This document shows positions 17,252 to 26,747 of a DNA stretch of 64,000 bases, piece after piece. The translations under genes were made by a program, and so were the position numbers. Below the pieces are notes generated by a model that saw only the letters and a program-made list of their open reading frames with translations, was not told the origin of the DNA and did no database searches. The DNA lies in the NCBI GenBank assembly GCA_030834695.1, contig JAUQXK010000013.1, positions 1 to 64,000 of the forward strand, in the 5' to 3' direction. Numbering within the stretch: the stretch's first letter is position 1; each line of letters starts with the position of its first letter. Source of the DNA: Desulfobacterales bacterium. GTDB lineage: Bacteria > Desulfobacterota > Desulfobacteria > Desulfobacterales > SpSt-501.

Positions 17252-17308
17252 GGACCATTCAAAAAAAAGCTTTCACACTTCATATCACCCAAAAGGAGGA
17301 ACTGAAAA

Positions 17309-17515
17309 ATGAAAAAATTGTTGTTGCTGCTTGTCGCCGTCATGCTGATCGCTGGCTGCACCTCAGAATTTTACAAGCACCCTACCCTTTTCGGTAGCAA
17401 TTCCCACGTGTCTTACAGCTGGTGGGGATACAAGAACACCACGCCGGAAGCTGCCAAGATGTCGGCCAGCGAGGGCTGGTGGGGGAAGGAAATTCCTTAC
17501 GTTCCCGCGAAATAA
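17309..17515 (+). CDS. Small lipoprotein of unknown function
   Basis: A 68-residue gene with a strong ribosome site (AAAAGGAGG) and a classic lipoprotein signal, KKLLLLLVAVMLIAGC, with the lipid-bearing Cys at 17. The mature part is about 50 residues and rich in aromatic residues (SYSWWGYKN, EGWWGKEIPYV). It has its own promoter and a strong terminator, so it is a single-gene unit and probably well expressed. I do not recognise the family. Confidence 0.8.
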   Translation: MKKLLLLLVAVMLIAGCTSEFYKHPTLFGSNSHVSYSWWGYKNTTPEAAKMSASEGWWGKEIPYVPAK

Positions 17516-17547
17516 CTGAACTCGCACCCATCCAGATAACGTTCAGG

Positions 17548-17583
17548 AAATGGCAGGATGATTTCATCCTGCCATTTTTATTA
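17548..17583 (+). terminator. Rho-independent terminator after small lipoprotein gene
   Basis: A perfect 14-base stem (AAATGGCAGGATGA with TCATCCTGCCATTT) around a two-base loop, ending in a T-rich run, 32 bases after the stop codon. Confidence 0.9.
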
Positions 17584-17713
17584 GAACCTGGTTATTTGTT
17601 CATGTTGATGCCTCTCGCTGCTTGACGGGTCGAGACACCTCTCCTATACTGCCACACTCTGGTAAAGACATTCGAATCGGACGATCGATGCGTCACTTTT
17701 CCTGAACGGCATT

Positions 17714-18643
17714 ATGAAGGAAGGCTCCTTGGGTTCTACAGTCGTCAAGTGCTTCGGTTTGGATACGCTGCAATGGTTCCGCACGGGTAAGAAGCTCGCC
17801 ATCGTGTTGTTCCTGGTTTTTTTGGCATCCTGTTCAGTTCACAAGAAAATGACCACCATCAGCGCCGCATCCTTGGTGGAAGACGTTGCCAGGGCCTCCT
17901 ACAAGCAGACCGATCTGCGGGTGATCCGCATGGGCATGCCGGCTTATTTGATGCTGATGGACGGGATGGTGGAAGGCTGGCCGGACAACGACCGCCTGCT
18001 GATATCCGCTGCCCAGGCCTATTCCTCCTATGCGACGGCGTTTGTGGGCGCCGATGACGCAGCGTTTCGGGACTCTCTCCTGCTGCGGGCCAAGGCCTAC
18101 GCGCTGCAGGCCCTGGAGCATCGCGGTGTTTCAGCCCCCCTCACATCACCCTTCGACCAATTCGAGCGTCAGGTCGGCCAAACAACCCGTTCCGACATCC
18201 CCTATGTTTTCTGGTCCGCCTCCTGTTGGGGGAGCTGGATCGGCGCTCACACCCCGTCCATCACCGCCATGGCGGAGCTGCCGCGCGCGGAGGCCTTAAT
18301 GCGGCGGGCGCTGGTTCTTGACGAAACGTATCATTATGGCGGGCCGCACCTTTTCATGGGGATCCTGTACGCCTCCCGCCCTCCGGTGGCCGGCGGCAGC
18401 CTCGAACTTTCGAGGCAGCATTTTCTGAAGGCGATCGGGATCGGCCAGGGAAAATTCCTCATGGCCCATGTCTATTATGCGGACTATTATGCGCGAAAGG
18501 CTCTCGATCGCGAGCTGTTCGTCTCCACGCTGAAAAAGGTTCTGGACACCCCGGCCGATGTCGTGCCCGAGCTGACGCTGATGAATACCGTTGCCCGGCA
18601 CAGGGCCGAAGCCCTGCTCGAGAAGGCGGATGAATACTTTTAA
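17714..18643 (+). CDS. tatT: TatT-type TRAP-associated lipoprotein (T component)
   Basis: A 309-residue protein with a lipoprotein-like signal (LVFLASC near residue 40) and an all-helical TPR-like body. Typical segments are LLISAAQAYSSYATAF, FWSASCWGSWIG and GGPHLFMGILYASRPP. It matches the TatT family described from Treponema, which forms trimers and partners with a P-type binding protein to carry hydrophobic ligands. It is followed by P, Q and M subunit genes in the order known for the Tat(T)-TRAP systems. The start is uncertain: no good ribosome site precedes ATG 17714, and the signal begins well after it. Confidence 0.82.
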   Translation: MKEGSLGSTVVKCFGLDTLQWFRTGKKLAIVLFLVFLASCSVHKKMTTISAASLVEDVARASYKQTDLRVIRMGMPAYLMLMDGMVEGWPDNDRLLISAAQAYSSYATAFVGADDAAFRDSLLLRAKAYALQALEHRGVSAPLTSPFDQFERQVGQTTRSDIPYVFWSASCWGSWIGAHTPSITAMAELPRAEALMRRALVLDETYHYGGPHLFMGILYASRPPVAGGSLELSRQHFLKAIGIGQGKFLMAHVYYADYYARKALDRELFVSTLKKVLDTPADVVPELTLMNTVARHRAEALLEKADEYF

Positions 18644-18656
18644 AGGAGGTTCTGCC

Positions 18657-19679
18657 ATGCGCTGCCCGGCCTGCCAAGTCTCTGCGATTGTCTTGATGTT
18701 GCTGATCAGCACACTGCTGACTCCTCCCCTCGCCAGCGGCCAGGCGCCCGTCGTCCTCAAGCTCGCCACGCTGGCGCCGGACGGCAGTGCCTGGATGCAG
18801 GTGCTCAAAGCCGCCGCGGACGAGGCCCAGCAAAAAACCGGCAACGCCGTTCAGTTCAAGATTTATCCCGGGGGGGTCATGGGCGATGAGCGCGACATGA
18901 TCCGCAAGATGCATATCGGGCAGCTCCATGCCGCCATGCTCAGCTCGGCCTCGCTGGCCTCCTTGTTCCCGGAGATCGATGTGCTGCAGATTCCCTTTCT
19001 TTTTACCAGCTACCCCGAGGCGGACTTCGTCGTCGATAAAATGGGGGATGGTTTCAAGAACGGCCTTGTCAAAAACGGCTACGTGGCGCTGGGCTGGTCG
19101 GAGGCCGGGTTTGTCTACCTGATGTCGACCGTGCCGGTGGACACCATCGAGCAGCTTCGAAAAGCCAAGGTCTGGATCTGGAGCGACTCGCCCATGGCCA
19201 AGGCCATCTTCAGCGAGGCGGGGGTCATTGGTGTGCCGCTGTCCATCAGCGACGTTCTGGTCGGACTCCAGACCGGGCTGGTGGAAGTGGTCTATGCCCC
19301 GCCCTCGGTCGCCATCGCCCTGCAGTGGTTCACGCGCATCAAGTACCTTACCGACGCGCCCCTGAATTACATGCTGGGCGGCCTGGTCGTCAAAAAGGAC
19401 GCCTTCGACAAAGTCAGCCCCCCGCACCAGGCAGTCGTCCAAGCGGTCTTTCAGCACCACATGACCCGGTTGAAGGAGATCATTCGCTCCGAGAACCAGG
19501 AGGCCCTATCCGTAATGCAGAAGCAGGGCGTCAAGGTCCTCGCCCCGGGGAAACCCACGATTGCCGAGTTCAAGGCGATTTCGGAAAAGGCCATGCAAAA
19601 AGAGGACGGGCACAAGTTCTCCCCCAAGACCCAGGAGCAGGCTTTTACATGGCTGAAGGCTTACACGGAGGGCAAGTAG
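18657..19679 (+). CDS. TRAP transporter substrate-binding protein (DctP/TatP-like)
   Basis: A 340-residue DctP-family periplasmic binding protein with an N-terminal signal ending near ASGQA. Family markers are KLATLAPDGSAWMQ, FKIYPGGVMGDERDMIRKM and the LMSTVPVDTIEQLRKAKVWIWSD segment around residues 160-180. The common substrate-binding Arg region of DctP proteins (LKxR) reads KVWIW here, suggesting a ligand other than a simple carboxylate. That fits association with a TatT lipoprotein. The start ATG is preceded by AAAGGAGG. It overlaps the next gene's GTG by one base. Confidence 0.9.
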   Translation: MRCPACQVSAIVLMLLISTLLTPPLASGQAPVVLKLATLAPDGSAWMQVLKAAADEAQQKTGNAVQFKIYPGGVMGDERDMIRKMHIGQLHAAMLSSASLASLFPEIDVLQIPFLFTSYPEADFVVDKMGDGFKNGLVKNGYVALGWSEAGFVYLMSTVPVDTIEQLRKAKVWIWSDSPMAKAIFSEAGVIGVPLSISDVLVGLQTGLVEVVYAPPSVAIALQWFTRIKYLTDAPLNYMLGGLVVKKDAFDKVSPPHQAVVQAVFQHHMTRLKEIIRSENQEALSVMQKQGVKVLAPGKPTIAEFKAISEKAMQKEDGHKFSPKTQEQAFTWLKAYTEGK

Positions 19680-20179
19680 TGAGGCTCTGGGAACGGCTGG
19701 ACGCAGCCATCGGCAGGCTGGAAATGGCTCTCGTGGTGTTTTCCCTGGGGTTGATGATGGTGACCGCCTTTGCCCAGATCGCACTGCGCAACGTCATGGG
19801 GGTCGGGCTGCCCTGGTCCGAGCCCCTGGTGCGCTACCTGGTGCTGTGGGTCGGCTTCATCGGGGCCTCCCTGGCCACCCGGGAGGGCCGACACATCACC
19901 ATTGAGGTCTTTAAGTTGCAGCCGTCGGCAACCGGGCGGCGTTACCTGACGGCCGTCTCCCAGCTGTGCGCCCTTGTCGTCTGCGCAGCGATGACCTGGG
20001 CGGCGGTGAAGTTCGTCCGCGACGACGCCCAGATCGGTCATCGCACGTTCCTGGACCTCCCCACCTGGATCCTCGAGTCGATCATCCCGGCGGCCTTTGC
20101 AGTCATGAGCCTGCGCTTTCTGTTGCGCGCGGTCCGGGCGTTGCGCAGAGATGCTGCGCTGCAGGACCCGCCGCCATGA
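19679..20179 (+). CDS. TRAP transporter small membrane subunit (DctQ-like)
   Basis: A 166-residue protein with four predicted membrane helices, the DctQ small permease subunit. Family segments are AFAQIALRNVMGVGLPWSEPLVRYLVLWVGFIG and REGRHITIEVF. The proposed start is GTG overlapping the previous stop by one base; the frame has no better placed ATG. Its own stop overlaps the dctM start (ATGA), so P, Q and M are translationally coupled. Confidence 0.87.
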   Translation: MRLWERLDAAIGRLEMALVVFSLGLMMVTAFAQIALRNVMGVGLPWSEPLVRYLVLWVGFIGASLATREGRHITIEVFKLQPSATGRRYLTAVSQLCALVVCAAMTWAAVKFVRDDAQIGHRTFLDLPTWILESIIPAAFAVMSLRFLLRAVRALRRDAALQDPPP

Positions 20180-21438
20180 CCTCCTTGTTGGTAGCGGCTA
20201 CCGCCCTTCTGCTGCTGCTTATCGGAACTCCCGTCTTTGTCGTCATCTGCGGGCTGGCCCTTTATTTTTTCGCTGCAAGCGGGATTGATCCGTCGGCCGT
20301 TGTCATCGAAATTCACCGCTTGGCAACCACGCCGGTGCTCGTGGCGATCCCTCTGTTTACCTTTGCGGGCTACCTGCTCTCGGAGAGCGGAGCCCCGCGC
20401 CGCCTCATCCGGCTGGCCGATGCCCTGCTCGGCTGGCTGCCCGGTGGGCTGTCCGTCATCGCGTTGGGGACCTGCGCAATTTTCACGGCACTCACCGGAG
20501 CGACGGGGCTTACCATCATCGCCCTGGGCGGGATCCTGCTTCCTGCCATGAACCGCGGCCACTATCCGGAGCGCTTTTCCCTGGGTCTGCTCACCACTTC
20601 CGGTACCCTGGGTCTGCTGTTTCCGCCGAGCCTGCCGCTGATCGTCTATGCGATTGTAGCCAAGGTGGGCATCGGACAGCTCTTCATGGCAGGTCTCCTG
20701 CCGGGTGCACTGCTGGTGGTGGTGCTCTCGGGCTACAACATCTTCGTTGCCGCCCGGTACCGAGTGCCCCGCAAGGGCTTCGCTGCCGGTGAGCTGGTGG
20801 CGGCCGTGCGGGAGTGCATCTGGGAGCTGCCGCTGCCGTTGGTGGTGCTGGGGGGGATCTACACCGGCTATTTCGCGGTGAGCGAGGCAGCCGCCATCAC
20901 GGCGATGTACGTTTTTGTCGTCGAAGTGATCATCCTGCGCGACGTCCGCTGGGGCGCATTGCCGGAGCTTATCAAGCAGAGCATGGTGCTGGTGGGCGGA
21001 GTGCTGATCATTTTGGGCGCGGCCATGGGCCTGACCAACTATCTCATCGACGCCGAAATCCCGATGCAGATGCTGGATTTCTTCCAGGCTCACATCACCA
21101 GCCGGGGATTGTTCCTGCTGGTGCTCAACCTGTTCCTGCTGGCGGTGGGCTGTACCATGGGGATTTTTTCCGCCCTGGTGGTGGTGGTCCCGCTCATTGC
21201 GCCGATTGCCCAGGCCTATGGGATCGACCCCATCCACCTCGGGATCATTTTCCTGACCAACCTCGAAATCGGCGCGTCCATCCCGCCCCTGGGGATCAAC
21301 CTTTTCATCGCCGGGCTGCGCTTCGACCGGCCGGTGCTCAAACTCTACGCAGCCTGCCTGCCGTTTGTCGGCCTGTTGCTTGCAGCCCTCGCCCTGATCA
21401 CCTATTGCCCCTGGCTGAGCTTGGCGCTGCTGAGGTGA
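20176..21438 (+). CDS. TRAP transporter large permease subunit (DctM-like)
   Basis: A 420-residue membrane protein with about twelve helices, the DctM large permease of a sodium-driven TRAP transporter. Recognisable segments are PVLVAIPLFTFAGYLLSESG, LLFPPSLPLIVYA and GASIPPLGINLFIAG. Its ATG overlaps the dctQ stop. It completes a T-P-Q-M operon. A short hairpin (CTCACCGAT, one base, ATCGGTTGAG, 21449-21468) follows its stop but lacks a T-run. Confidence 0.92.
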   Translation: MTSLLVAATALLLLLIGTPVFVVICGLALYFFAASGIDPSAVVIEIHRLATTPVLVAIPLFTFAGYLLSESGAPRRLIRLADALLGWLPGGLSVIALGTCAIFTALTGATGLTIIALGGILLPAMNRGHYPERFSLGLLTTSGTLGLLFPPSLPLIVYAIVAKVGIGQLFMAGLLPGALLVVVLSGYNIFVAARYRVPRKGFAAGELVAAVRECIWELPLPLVVLGGIYTGYFAVSEAAAITAMYVFVVEVIILRDVRWGALPELIKQSMVLVGGVLIILGAAMGLTNYLIDAEIPMQMLDFFQAHITSRGLFLLVLNLFLLAVGCTMGIFSALVVVVPLIAPIAQAYGIDPIHLGIIFLTNLEIGASIPPLGINLFIAGLRFDRPVLKLYAACLPFVGLLLAALALITYCPWLSLALLR

Positions 21439-21482
21439 GGCGCAGCAGCTCACCGATGATCGGTTGAGTCCAAGGAGAACTC

Positions 21483-24338
21483 ATGCGGAAAAAAGGCTGG
21501 GCCTTATTAATATTGTTGATCATTCTGGCGGCTCCCCTGCAGGGGAGAACGGTCGAGGACATTCGAGTAAAAACTCCCGGGCTCCAATCCCAGATTACCA
21601 CCGAACCCGCCGCGAATCCCCAGCAGGCAGTCGTTTCGGTCATAGGGCCGGATGGTGAACCGATCCGGGGACTCGGACCGCAGGACTTTGCGATGGGCGT
21701 CGGCATCCACAAAGCCCGCATCACCTCGGTTGAACCGCTGCTATACAGCCAGGCGGCACCCGTCAACCTGGTGATGGTCATCGACAATTCCCTCTCCATG
21801 AAAGAGCGGGGCTCCGTCGACTTCCTGCTCGCCGCTCTGGAGGGTCTTTTGAAAGATGTGCGCCCCATCGACAACGTGCACGCCATCGTGTTCAGCGACC
21901 GGGAGATGAAGCTAGGGGGCGGCCGCAGCTCGACCGTAAGGCCTTTTAAAGCCGGACAGGCATCGGATTGGAAGCGATTTTTTGCAGAGGTTTTTGACCG
22001 GGGCATCACCACCAAAGTCTACCTCTACGATGCCATCATGGCCGGTATCGACGCCGTAAAGAGCATGCCGTCCAAGGAAAAGAAGCTGATGGTGGTGTTC
22101 TCCGCTGGTGAAGACCTGAACAGCTGGACCAGTCGCACCGAGATCGAGAACGAGGCCAGGGGAATCCGGAATTTTCAGATCTTCGGCGTCGACTACATGC
22201 CGGATGAGAAGACCGATAAGTTTCTGACGAGCCTGGCGAGGGATCAACACGGCCGCATTTGGAAAGCACGATCCGCAACCGAGCTCGTGCCGATTTTTCA
22301 AGACTTAAAGAACGCGGTTCTTCGCAAATATCTTCTGACTTATGAGCTGCTCAATCCGATTGCTTTCGAGCCCAAGATCCTGAGCTTGGACGTCCCCTCC
22401 ACCACGACGGGCGAACCGGCGACGAACATGGTGTTTTTCCCGACCGGAAAGAGCGAAATCCCAAACCCATACGTCCAGTTCAAAACCAGCCCGGAGGCCG
22501 ATGCCTTCAAGCCCGACCGTCTTTCGGGAGTATCGGCTCGCTATTTCAACATCCTGAACTTCGTCGGCAAGGCTCTGCGCGATCTGCCCGACGCACGGAT
22601 CGGTATCGTGGGCTGCACTTCCGACTACGGACCCGAAAAAGACAACCTGGCGCTTTCACAGGGTCGAGCCGATGCAGTGAAAGAATACCTCCGGCGCATC
22701 TGGGGCATCAATGCCGCGCGCATGCTGATCGAGGCCCGCAATCTGCCTGCCGAGCCGTCGCCGGGCGGGACTCGCGACGGCCGGCTTGAGAATCAACGGG
22801 TCGAGTTTTTTTTCGATTCGGACATCGCCCAGTCGCGGGCCGTCGGCAGGCTGATCGCAGAGACTTCCAATCAGGATGCCGTTCAGGTTAAGCTCGACCT
22901 CCATCCATTACCGAACGTCGTCGGCAGCGAGCTTCTGATTCAGTCCAATGACCGAACCCTGGAGGCGGTGTCGGCCACGGCCGCTCCCCTCCCTTCGCAT
23001 TCATTTCGACTGGACGACCTCGGCCGCGACCGTTTGGCGCGCTTGAGTTCAATGGATGCCGTCGTACGAGTGACGGACCCCGACGGCAATGTGTATGAAG
23101 CGTCTTCGTATCTCTGCCAGATCAAAACCAACTCCAAGGTTATGGTTTCCGAGCTGGCCCTTCCGCTCTACGGTGCGGTGAAGCTGGATCCGGAGACCGT
23201 AACGGTCGAGGAGATCACGGTCATCGACAGCTCGCCGCTGCTCAATTATATTTACTTCGAGACCGGGCGCTCCGATATCCCCGGCCGCTATGCGCTCTTC
23301 ACGTCACCGGTCGATGCCAAGGCATTCGACTCCGCCGCTTTGAAAGGCACAACGGAGAAATATCGGCATGCGCTCAACATCATCGGTCAGCGGGCAGCCG
23401 AGCGGCCCAAGGCGAGGCTGAAGATCGTCGGGTGCCATTCCGGCTACGGCGAGGAAAAGGGCCGCGCCGATCTGTCGCGCAGCCGCGCCGAATCCGTGCG
23501 AAACTACCTGAAGGCGATCTGGGGGATTGATCCGTCGCGCCTGGAGATCGAGGCCCGTGGATTGCCGACGGCGGCCAGCGTCGCAAGCCTCCCCGAGGGC
23601 CGTGCCGAGAACCAACGCGTGGAGATATACACGAACGACCCAATGATCCTCGACACGGTGCAAAGCACCTATATAGAGGCTCTCAGCGACGCGGAAACGT
23701 TCCGGATCACACCCGAGGTCGAGCCCGGTGTCGCCCTGAAACACTGGAACATCGAGATCTTCGGAGACCGTCAGCGACTGGAAGGCTTGAGCGGCGAGGG
23801 AGAGCTGGATTCGAGCTACGTACTGGCGCTTAAAGATGTGGGGCTGCTGAATATCGGCAACTACCAATCCGTATCGGTGGTATTGGATGCCGAGGACGCG
23901 AAGGGATTGTCGCTCAACGCCCGGGACACATGCGCGGTTCAATTCGTGAAACGCGAAGAACGTCGGGTGCGCCGCGAGGGCTACAAGGTGATCGAACGGT
24001 ATGCCCTGATACTCTTTGATTTCGACCGTGCGGAGATCAAGGACCGCAACCGGATCGTGGTGGACCGCATCGGAAAACGCATTCGCGAGGTACCTTCCGC
24101 GACGGTGAAGATCGTCGGCCATACCGACACCATCGGCAAAACCGATTACAATTTGGCCTTGTCCAAGAAGCGCGCTGAAACAGCCTACGCGCAGATTTTA
24201 GCCGGCGGCGGCGGCGTCCGGGAGCGGGTCTCCTTTGAGGGCAAGGGACCGGGAGAGCCGATTTTCGACAATACGCTGCCGGAAGGACGTGCCCTCAACC
24301 GGACCGTGACGATCATCCTGGAGTATGAGCAGCACTAG
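21483..24338 (+). CDS. Exported VWA protein with three OmpA-like domains
   Basis: A 951-residue protein with an N-terminal signal (WALLILLIILAAPLQG). Residues about 95-280 form a von Willebrand A domain with an intact MIDAS start, DNSLS. Three OmpA-like domains follow, at roughly 310-450, 590-720 and 845-950. The last one is canonical (FDFDRAEI, VGHTDTIG, LSKKRAE). The first two keep the LSxxRAxxVxxYL and NQRVE segments but have CTSDYG and CHSGYG where HTD is normal, so peptidoglycan binding by them is doubtful. The protein probably sits in the periplasm, tied to the wall by the last domain, and binds a partner through the VWA domain. It overlaps the convergent phosphatase gene by 26 bases. 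Confidence 0.87.
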   Translation: MRKKGWALLILLIILAAPLQGRTVEDIRVKTPGLQSQITTEPAANPQQAVVSVIGPDGEPIRGLGPQDFAMGVGIHKARITSVEPLLYSQAAPVNLVMVIDNSLSMKERGSVDFLLAALEGLLKDVRPIDNVHAIVFSDREMKLGGGRSSTVRPFKAGQASDWKRFFAEVFDRGITTKVYLYDAIMAGIDAVKSMPSKEKKLMVVFSAGEDLNSWTSRTEIENEARGIRNFQIFGVDYMPDEKTDKFLTSLARDQHGRIWKARSATELVPIFQDLKNAVLRKYLLTYELLNPIAFEPKILSLDVPSTTTGEPATNMVFFPTGKSEIPNPYVQFKTSPEADAFKPDRLSGVSARYFNILNFVGKALRDLPDARIGIVGCTSDYGPEKDNLALSQGRADAVKEYLRRIWGINAARMLIEARNLPAEPSPGGTRDGRLENQRVEFFFDSDIAQSRAVGRLIAETSNQDAVQVKLDLHPLPNVVGSELLIQSNDRTLEAVSATAAPLPSHSFRLDDLGRDRLARLSSMDAVVRVTDPDGNVYEASSYLCQIKTNSKVMVSELALPLYGAVKLDPETVTVEEITVIDSSPLLNYIYFETGRSDIPGRYALFTSPVDAKAFDSAALKGTTEKYRHALNIIGQRAAERPKARLKIVGCHSGYGEEKGRADLSRSRAESVRNYLKAIWGIDPSRLEIEARGLPTAASVASLPEGRAENQRVEIYTNDPMILDTVQSTYIEALSDAETFRITPEVEPGVALKHWNIEIFGDRQRLEGLSGEGELDSSYVLALKDVGLLNIGNYQSVSVVLDAEDAKGLSLNARDTCAVQFVKREERRVRREGYKVIERYALILFDFDRAEIKDRNRIVVDRIGKRIREVPSATVKIVGHTDTIGKTDYNLALSKKRAETAYAQILAGGGGVRERVSFEGKGPGEPIFDNTLPEGRALNRTVTIILEYEQH

Positions 24339-25605
24339 ATAAGCCGCTCCGCGAGCCGTCGAGCGGTTTTTTGCCGGAGCGGCGGCTGGCGGACGGTCCC
24401 GTGTACTCCAAGCCCAGCAGGCTGATGTCGTCGTCGGGCTCAACGCCTTCCAGAAAACGCCGGACTTCCCGGTGCAGTGCATCCACGATGTCGCCCACCG
24501 GTTGCCGGGTGAATTCGCGCAGCATTCCATAAAATCGGTCGCGGCCGAACGCCCGGCCGTTGCGATTGCGGTTCTCCGTGAGCCCGTCAGTATACAGAAT
24601 GATCTTGTCCCCGGGCTCCAGGCGGAGCTCCTTCTGGCCGTACGGCGTTTCCGCTCCGAAACCGATGACCGGGCCACGGTAATCCAACAGCGACAGGCCG
24701 CCGTCGGCTCCCAGCAGGACCGGCGGCGGATGGCCGGCGCCGCCATAGCTCAGGGTCCCGCGGCGAATGTCGATGCTCATGCAGACGATGCTGAAATAGC
24801 TGTCGAACCGTTCAAAGGGGAAGGCTTCGTCCAGGTGGTTGAGGACGGTCTCCGGTGAGGTCAACTGGCAGCCGCCGCCCAGGAGCCCCCGCGGCCCTGC
24901 GAGAAACTGGGACGCCGCCACGGATATCAGGGCCGCCGGCACACCATGGCCGCAGACATCCAGCATGTAAAGCCCCACCTGGTCATCGTCCACGCGTTGA
25001 ATATTGAAGATGTCCCCCCCGATGCGCTCACAGGGATTGAACTTCCAGGCCACCTGCAGATTCTCGATGAAGTGATTCCCCTCGGGGAGCAGGCTGCGCT
25101 GAATGGCCGCCGCGGCCTTGAGGTCTTCGTCGATCATGACCTGCTTGCGCTGCAATTCGACTTTTTGGTGTTCGATGTCCGTCACGTCATAAATGATGAC
25201 CAGGATCATCGTCCGGCCCTGATAGGCAATGCGCCGTGTGGTGAACCGCAGGTATTTTTGGACCGCGCGGCCCTGAATGTAAAAAATGCGGTTGAGGGGC
25301 TTGCGGTCCACCGGTGCATCGGCGATCAACGTTTGGATGAGTGAGTGCCGGAGGACGCAGGCGGCGCAGGCCGAGGTCTCGCCGCAGCGCTTATTTTCTC
25401 TCACGGCATTGACGCAGCCGCTGACCTCTCCAAAGGTCTTGATGGTCGGGACCACGGCGGCGCTGTCGAAAAGGTTGAGAAACGAATCGTTGAACTGGTG
25501 GATCCGGAAATTTTCGTCTGCGATGAGGACCGCCGCCCCCATATTGTCGAGAATGAAGTTGAGAAACTCGTTGGATTCGCGAAGGTCCTGCAAATTGATG
25601 GTCAT
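24313..25605 (-). CDS. PAS domain-SpoIIE-type protein phosphatase
   Basis: A 430-residue cytoplasmic regulator. Residues about 10-140 form a PAS sensor (LNFILDNMGAAVLIADENFRIHQ) with an inserted Cys cluster: GCVNAV, then CGETSACAAC near residues 74-83. A short coiled linker (EHQKVELQRKQVMIDEDLKAAA) leads into a PP2C/SpoIIE catalytic domain, with GGDIFNI, DVCGHGVPAALISVAA, GGAGHPPPVLL, LYTDGLTE and DDDISLL. Such proteins dephosphorylate anti-anti-sigma factors. No such partner is next to it. The Cys cluster could sense redox state or bind metal. Ribosome site GGGAG lies upstream. It converges on the VWA gene. Confidence 0.9.
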   Translation of the reverse strand: MTINLQDLRESNEFLNFILDNMGAAVLIADENFRIHQFNDSFLNLFDSAAVVPTIKTFGEVSGCVNAVRENKRCGETSACAACVLRHSLIQTLIADAPVDRKPLNRIFYIQGRAVQKYLRFTTRRIAYQGRTMILVIIYDVTDIEHQKVELQRKQVMIDEDLKAAAAIQRSLLPEGNHFIENLQVAWKFNPCERIGGDIFNIQRVDDDQVGLYMLDVCGHGVPAALISVAASQFLAGPRGLLGGGCQLTSPETVLNHLDEAFPFERFDSYFSIVCMSIDIRRGTLSYGGAGHPPPVLLGADGGLSLLDYRGPVIGFGAETPYGQKELRLEPGDKIILYTDGLTENRNRNGRAFGRDRFYGMLREFTRQPVGDIVDALHREVRRFLEGVEPDDDISLLGLEYTGPSASRRSGKKPLDGSRSGLSSAAHTPG

Positions 25606-25746
25606 AGGGCGGCTCCCGTTTTCAACTGAAGCGGATCTTAACGAAGGATCCAGGCGGCGTCCTTGATTTGAGTCAATTCATCCTTACCGTTCATCCCATT
25701 GGACATCATCCAGTGTCCGAAGTCCACCCCGGGAGGAGTCCATCCT

Positions 25747-25917
25747 ATGAACGCACCGCTGAAAGACGATCAGCTTCTGACCATTGTCAAAAATGTGGTG
25801 GAGCAGAATGGCTGCCGTCTCGTGGATATAGACGTCGACAACCACATCCTCAACATCGAGGGCTCCGAAGAGGCCCAGGCACGCTGCGCCCTGGCGTTGG
25901 AGGACGTATTGGGATAG
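25747..25917 (+). CDS. Small protein of unknown function (56 residues)
   Basis: A short frame with a good ribosome site (GGGAGGAG, 8 bases before ATG). The product, starting MNAPLKDDQLLTIVKNVVEQ, looks like a compact helix-strand-strand-helix (CRLVDIDVDNHILNIEG, then SEEAQARCALALEDVLG). The strand pattern recalls small domains such as the NifU C-terminal fold, but no CxxC motif is present. It lies alone between two minus-strand genes. Confidence 0.6.
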   Translation: MNAPLKDDQLLTIVKNVVEQNGCRLVDIDVDNHILNIEGSEEAQARCALALEDVLG

Positions 25918-25921
25918 GCCG

Positions 25922-26584
25922 TTATTTCGCGAAAACCTTTTTGAGAAGATCCGTCGTTCGCGCGGCCGGGTTGGTGCGGATCTTGGCCTCCTCCTGACCC
26001 ACCTTCAGAAACATGCCGTCCAGTGCTTTGCCGGTCACGTAGCCATCCAGGTCGAAAGCGTCCATTTTGCCGAACGGCATCAGCGAGGTGTATCGGTCTG
26101 TCAGCGCCTTGTAGGAGCGGGTCGCGCCTGCCTGGTTCATGCTGTCGGAAACCACGGGTTTAAAGGCGTCCGTCAGCTGGGAGGACGTCTTGGCCTTGAA
26201 ATAGTCTGTGGCCGCCGTATTGCCACCCTTCAGGATCTTCTGGGCATCCTCAAAGCTCATCTTTTTTACGGCGTCTTCGAAAATAGGCTTGGCCTTCGGC
26301 GCCGCCTGCTCGGCCGCGCGGTTCATGCTCAGGATACAGTCGTCCACCTCTTTCTGGTAGCCCGCTTTTTTCAGCACCTCGGCCACCTTCTGCATTTTCT
26401 CGGGCAGCAGGATCTTCACGGCCGCATCCCCGAAATAGCCGTTGGACTTCGAAAGCATCTGGACGGCGTTGCCCGTCCCGACGGCAAGCGCCTCTTTGAG
26501 CCCGGCGGCGATGTCCTGCGAAAACGCCGGTGAGGCCATCAGACCAAGAAACGCCGCAACCAATAAGAAAGCAGATTTTTTCAT
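25922..26584 (-). CDS. DUF4197 family exported protein
   Basis: A 220-residue protein with a signal peptide ([22 protein letters not shown]) and an all-helical mature part recognisable as DUF4197: [33 protein letters not shown] and a C-terminal [21 protein letters not shown]. Function is unknown; members occur in many Gram-negative bacteria as periplasmic proteins. The start ATG 26584 follows AGAGAGGATC; a longer frame to 26647 would add residues before the signal and is rejected. The stop is 4 bases from the small gene on the other strand. Confidence 0.85.
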   Translation of the reverse strand: MKKSAFLLVAAFLGLMASPAFSQDIAAGLKEALAVGTGNAVQMLSKSNGYFGDAAVKILLPEKMQKVAEVLKKAGYQKEVDDCILSMNRAAEQAAPKAKPIFEDAVKKMSFEDAQKILKGGNTAATDYFKAKTSSQLTDAFKPVVSDSMNQAGATRSYKALTDRYTSLMPFGKMDAFDLDGYVTGKALDGMFLKVGQEEAKIRTNPAARTTDLLKKVFAK

Positions 26585-26747
26585 GGGGATCCTCTCTTTG
26601 GAGTGTGGGTCCATATCCAAATCGAAAAAAACGTAAGCACGGAACAATCAATGGGCAAGAAAACCGGCGCCTTTTTGAAACCGTTCAGCGGGCCATCCGT
26701 GTCCATCCATAGACGGCATCTATCGGCTCATGCCGGCGTTCTCGTTC

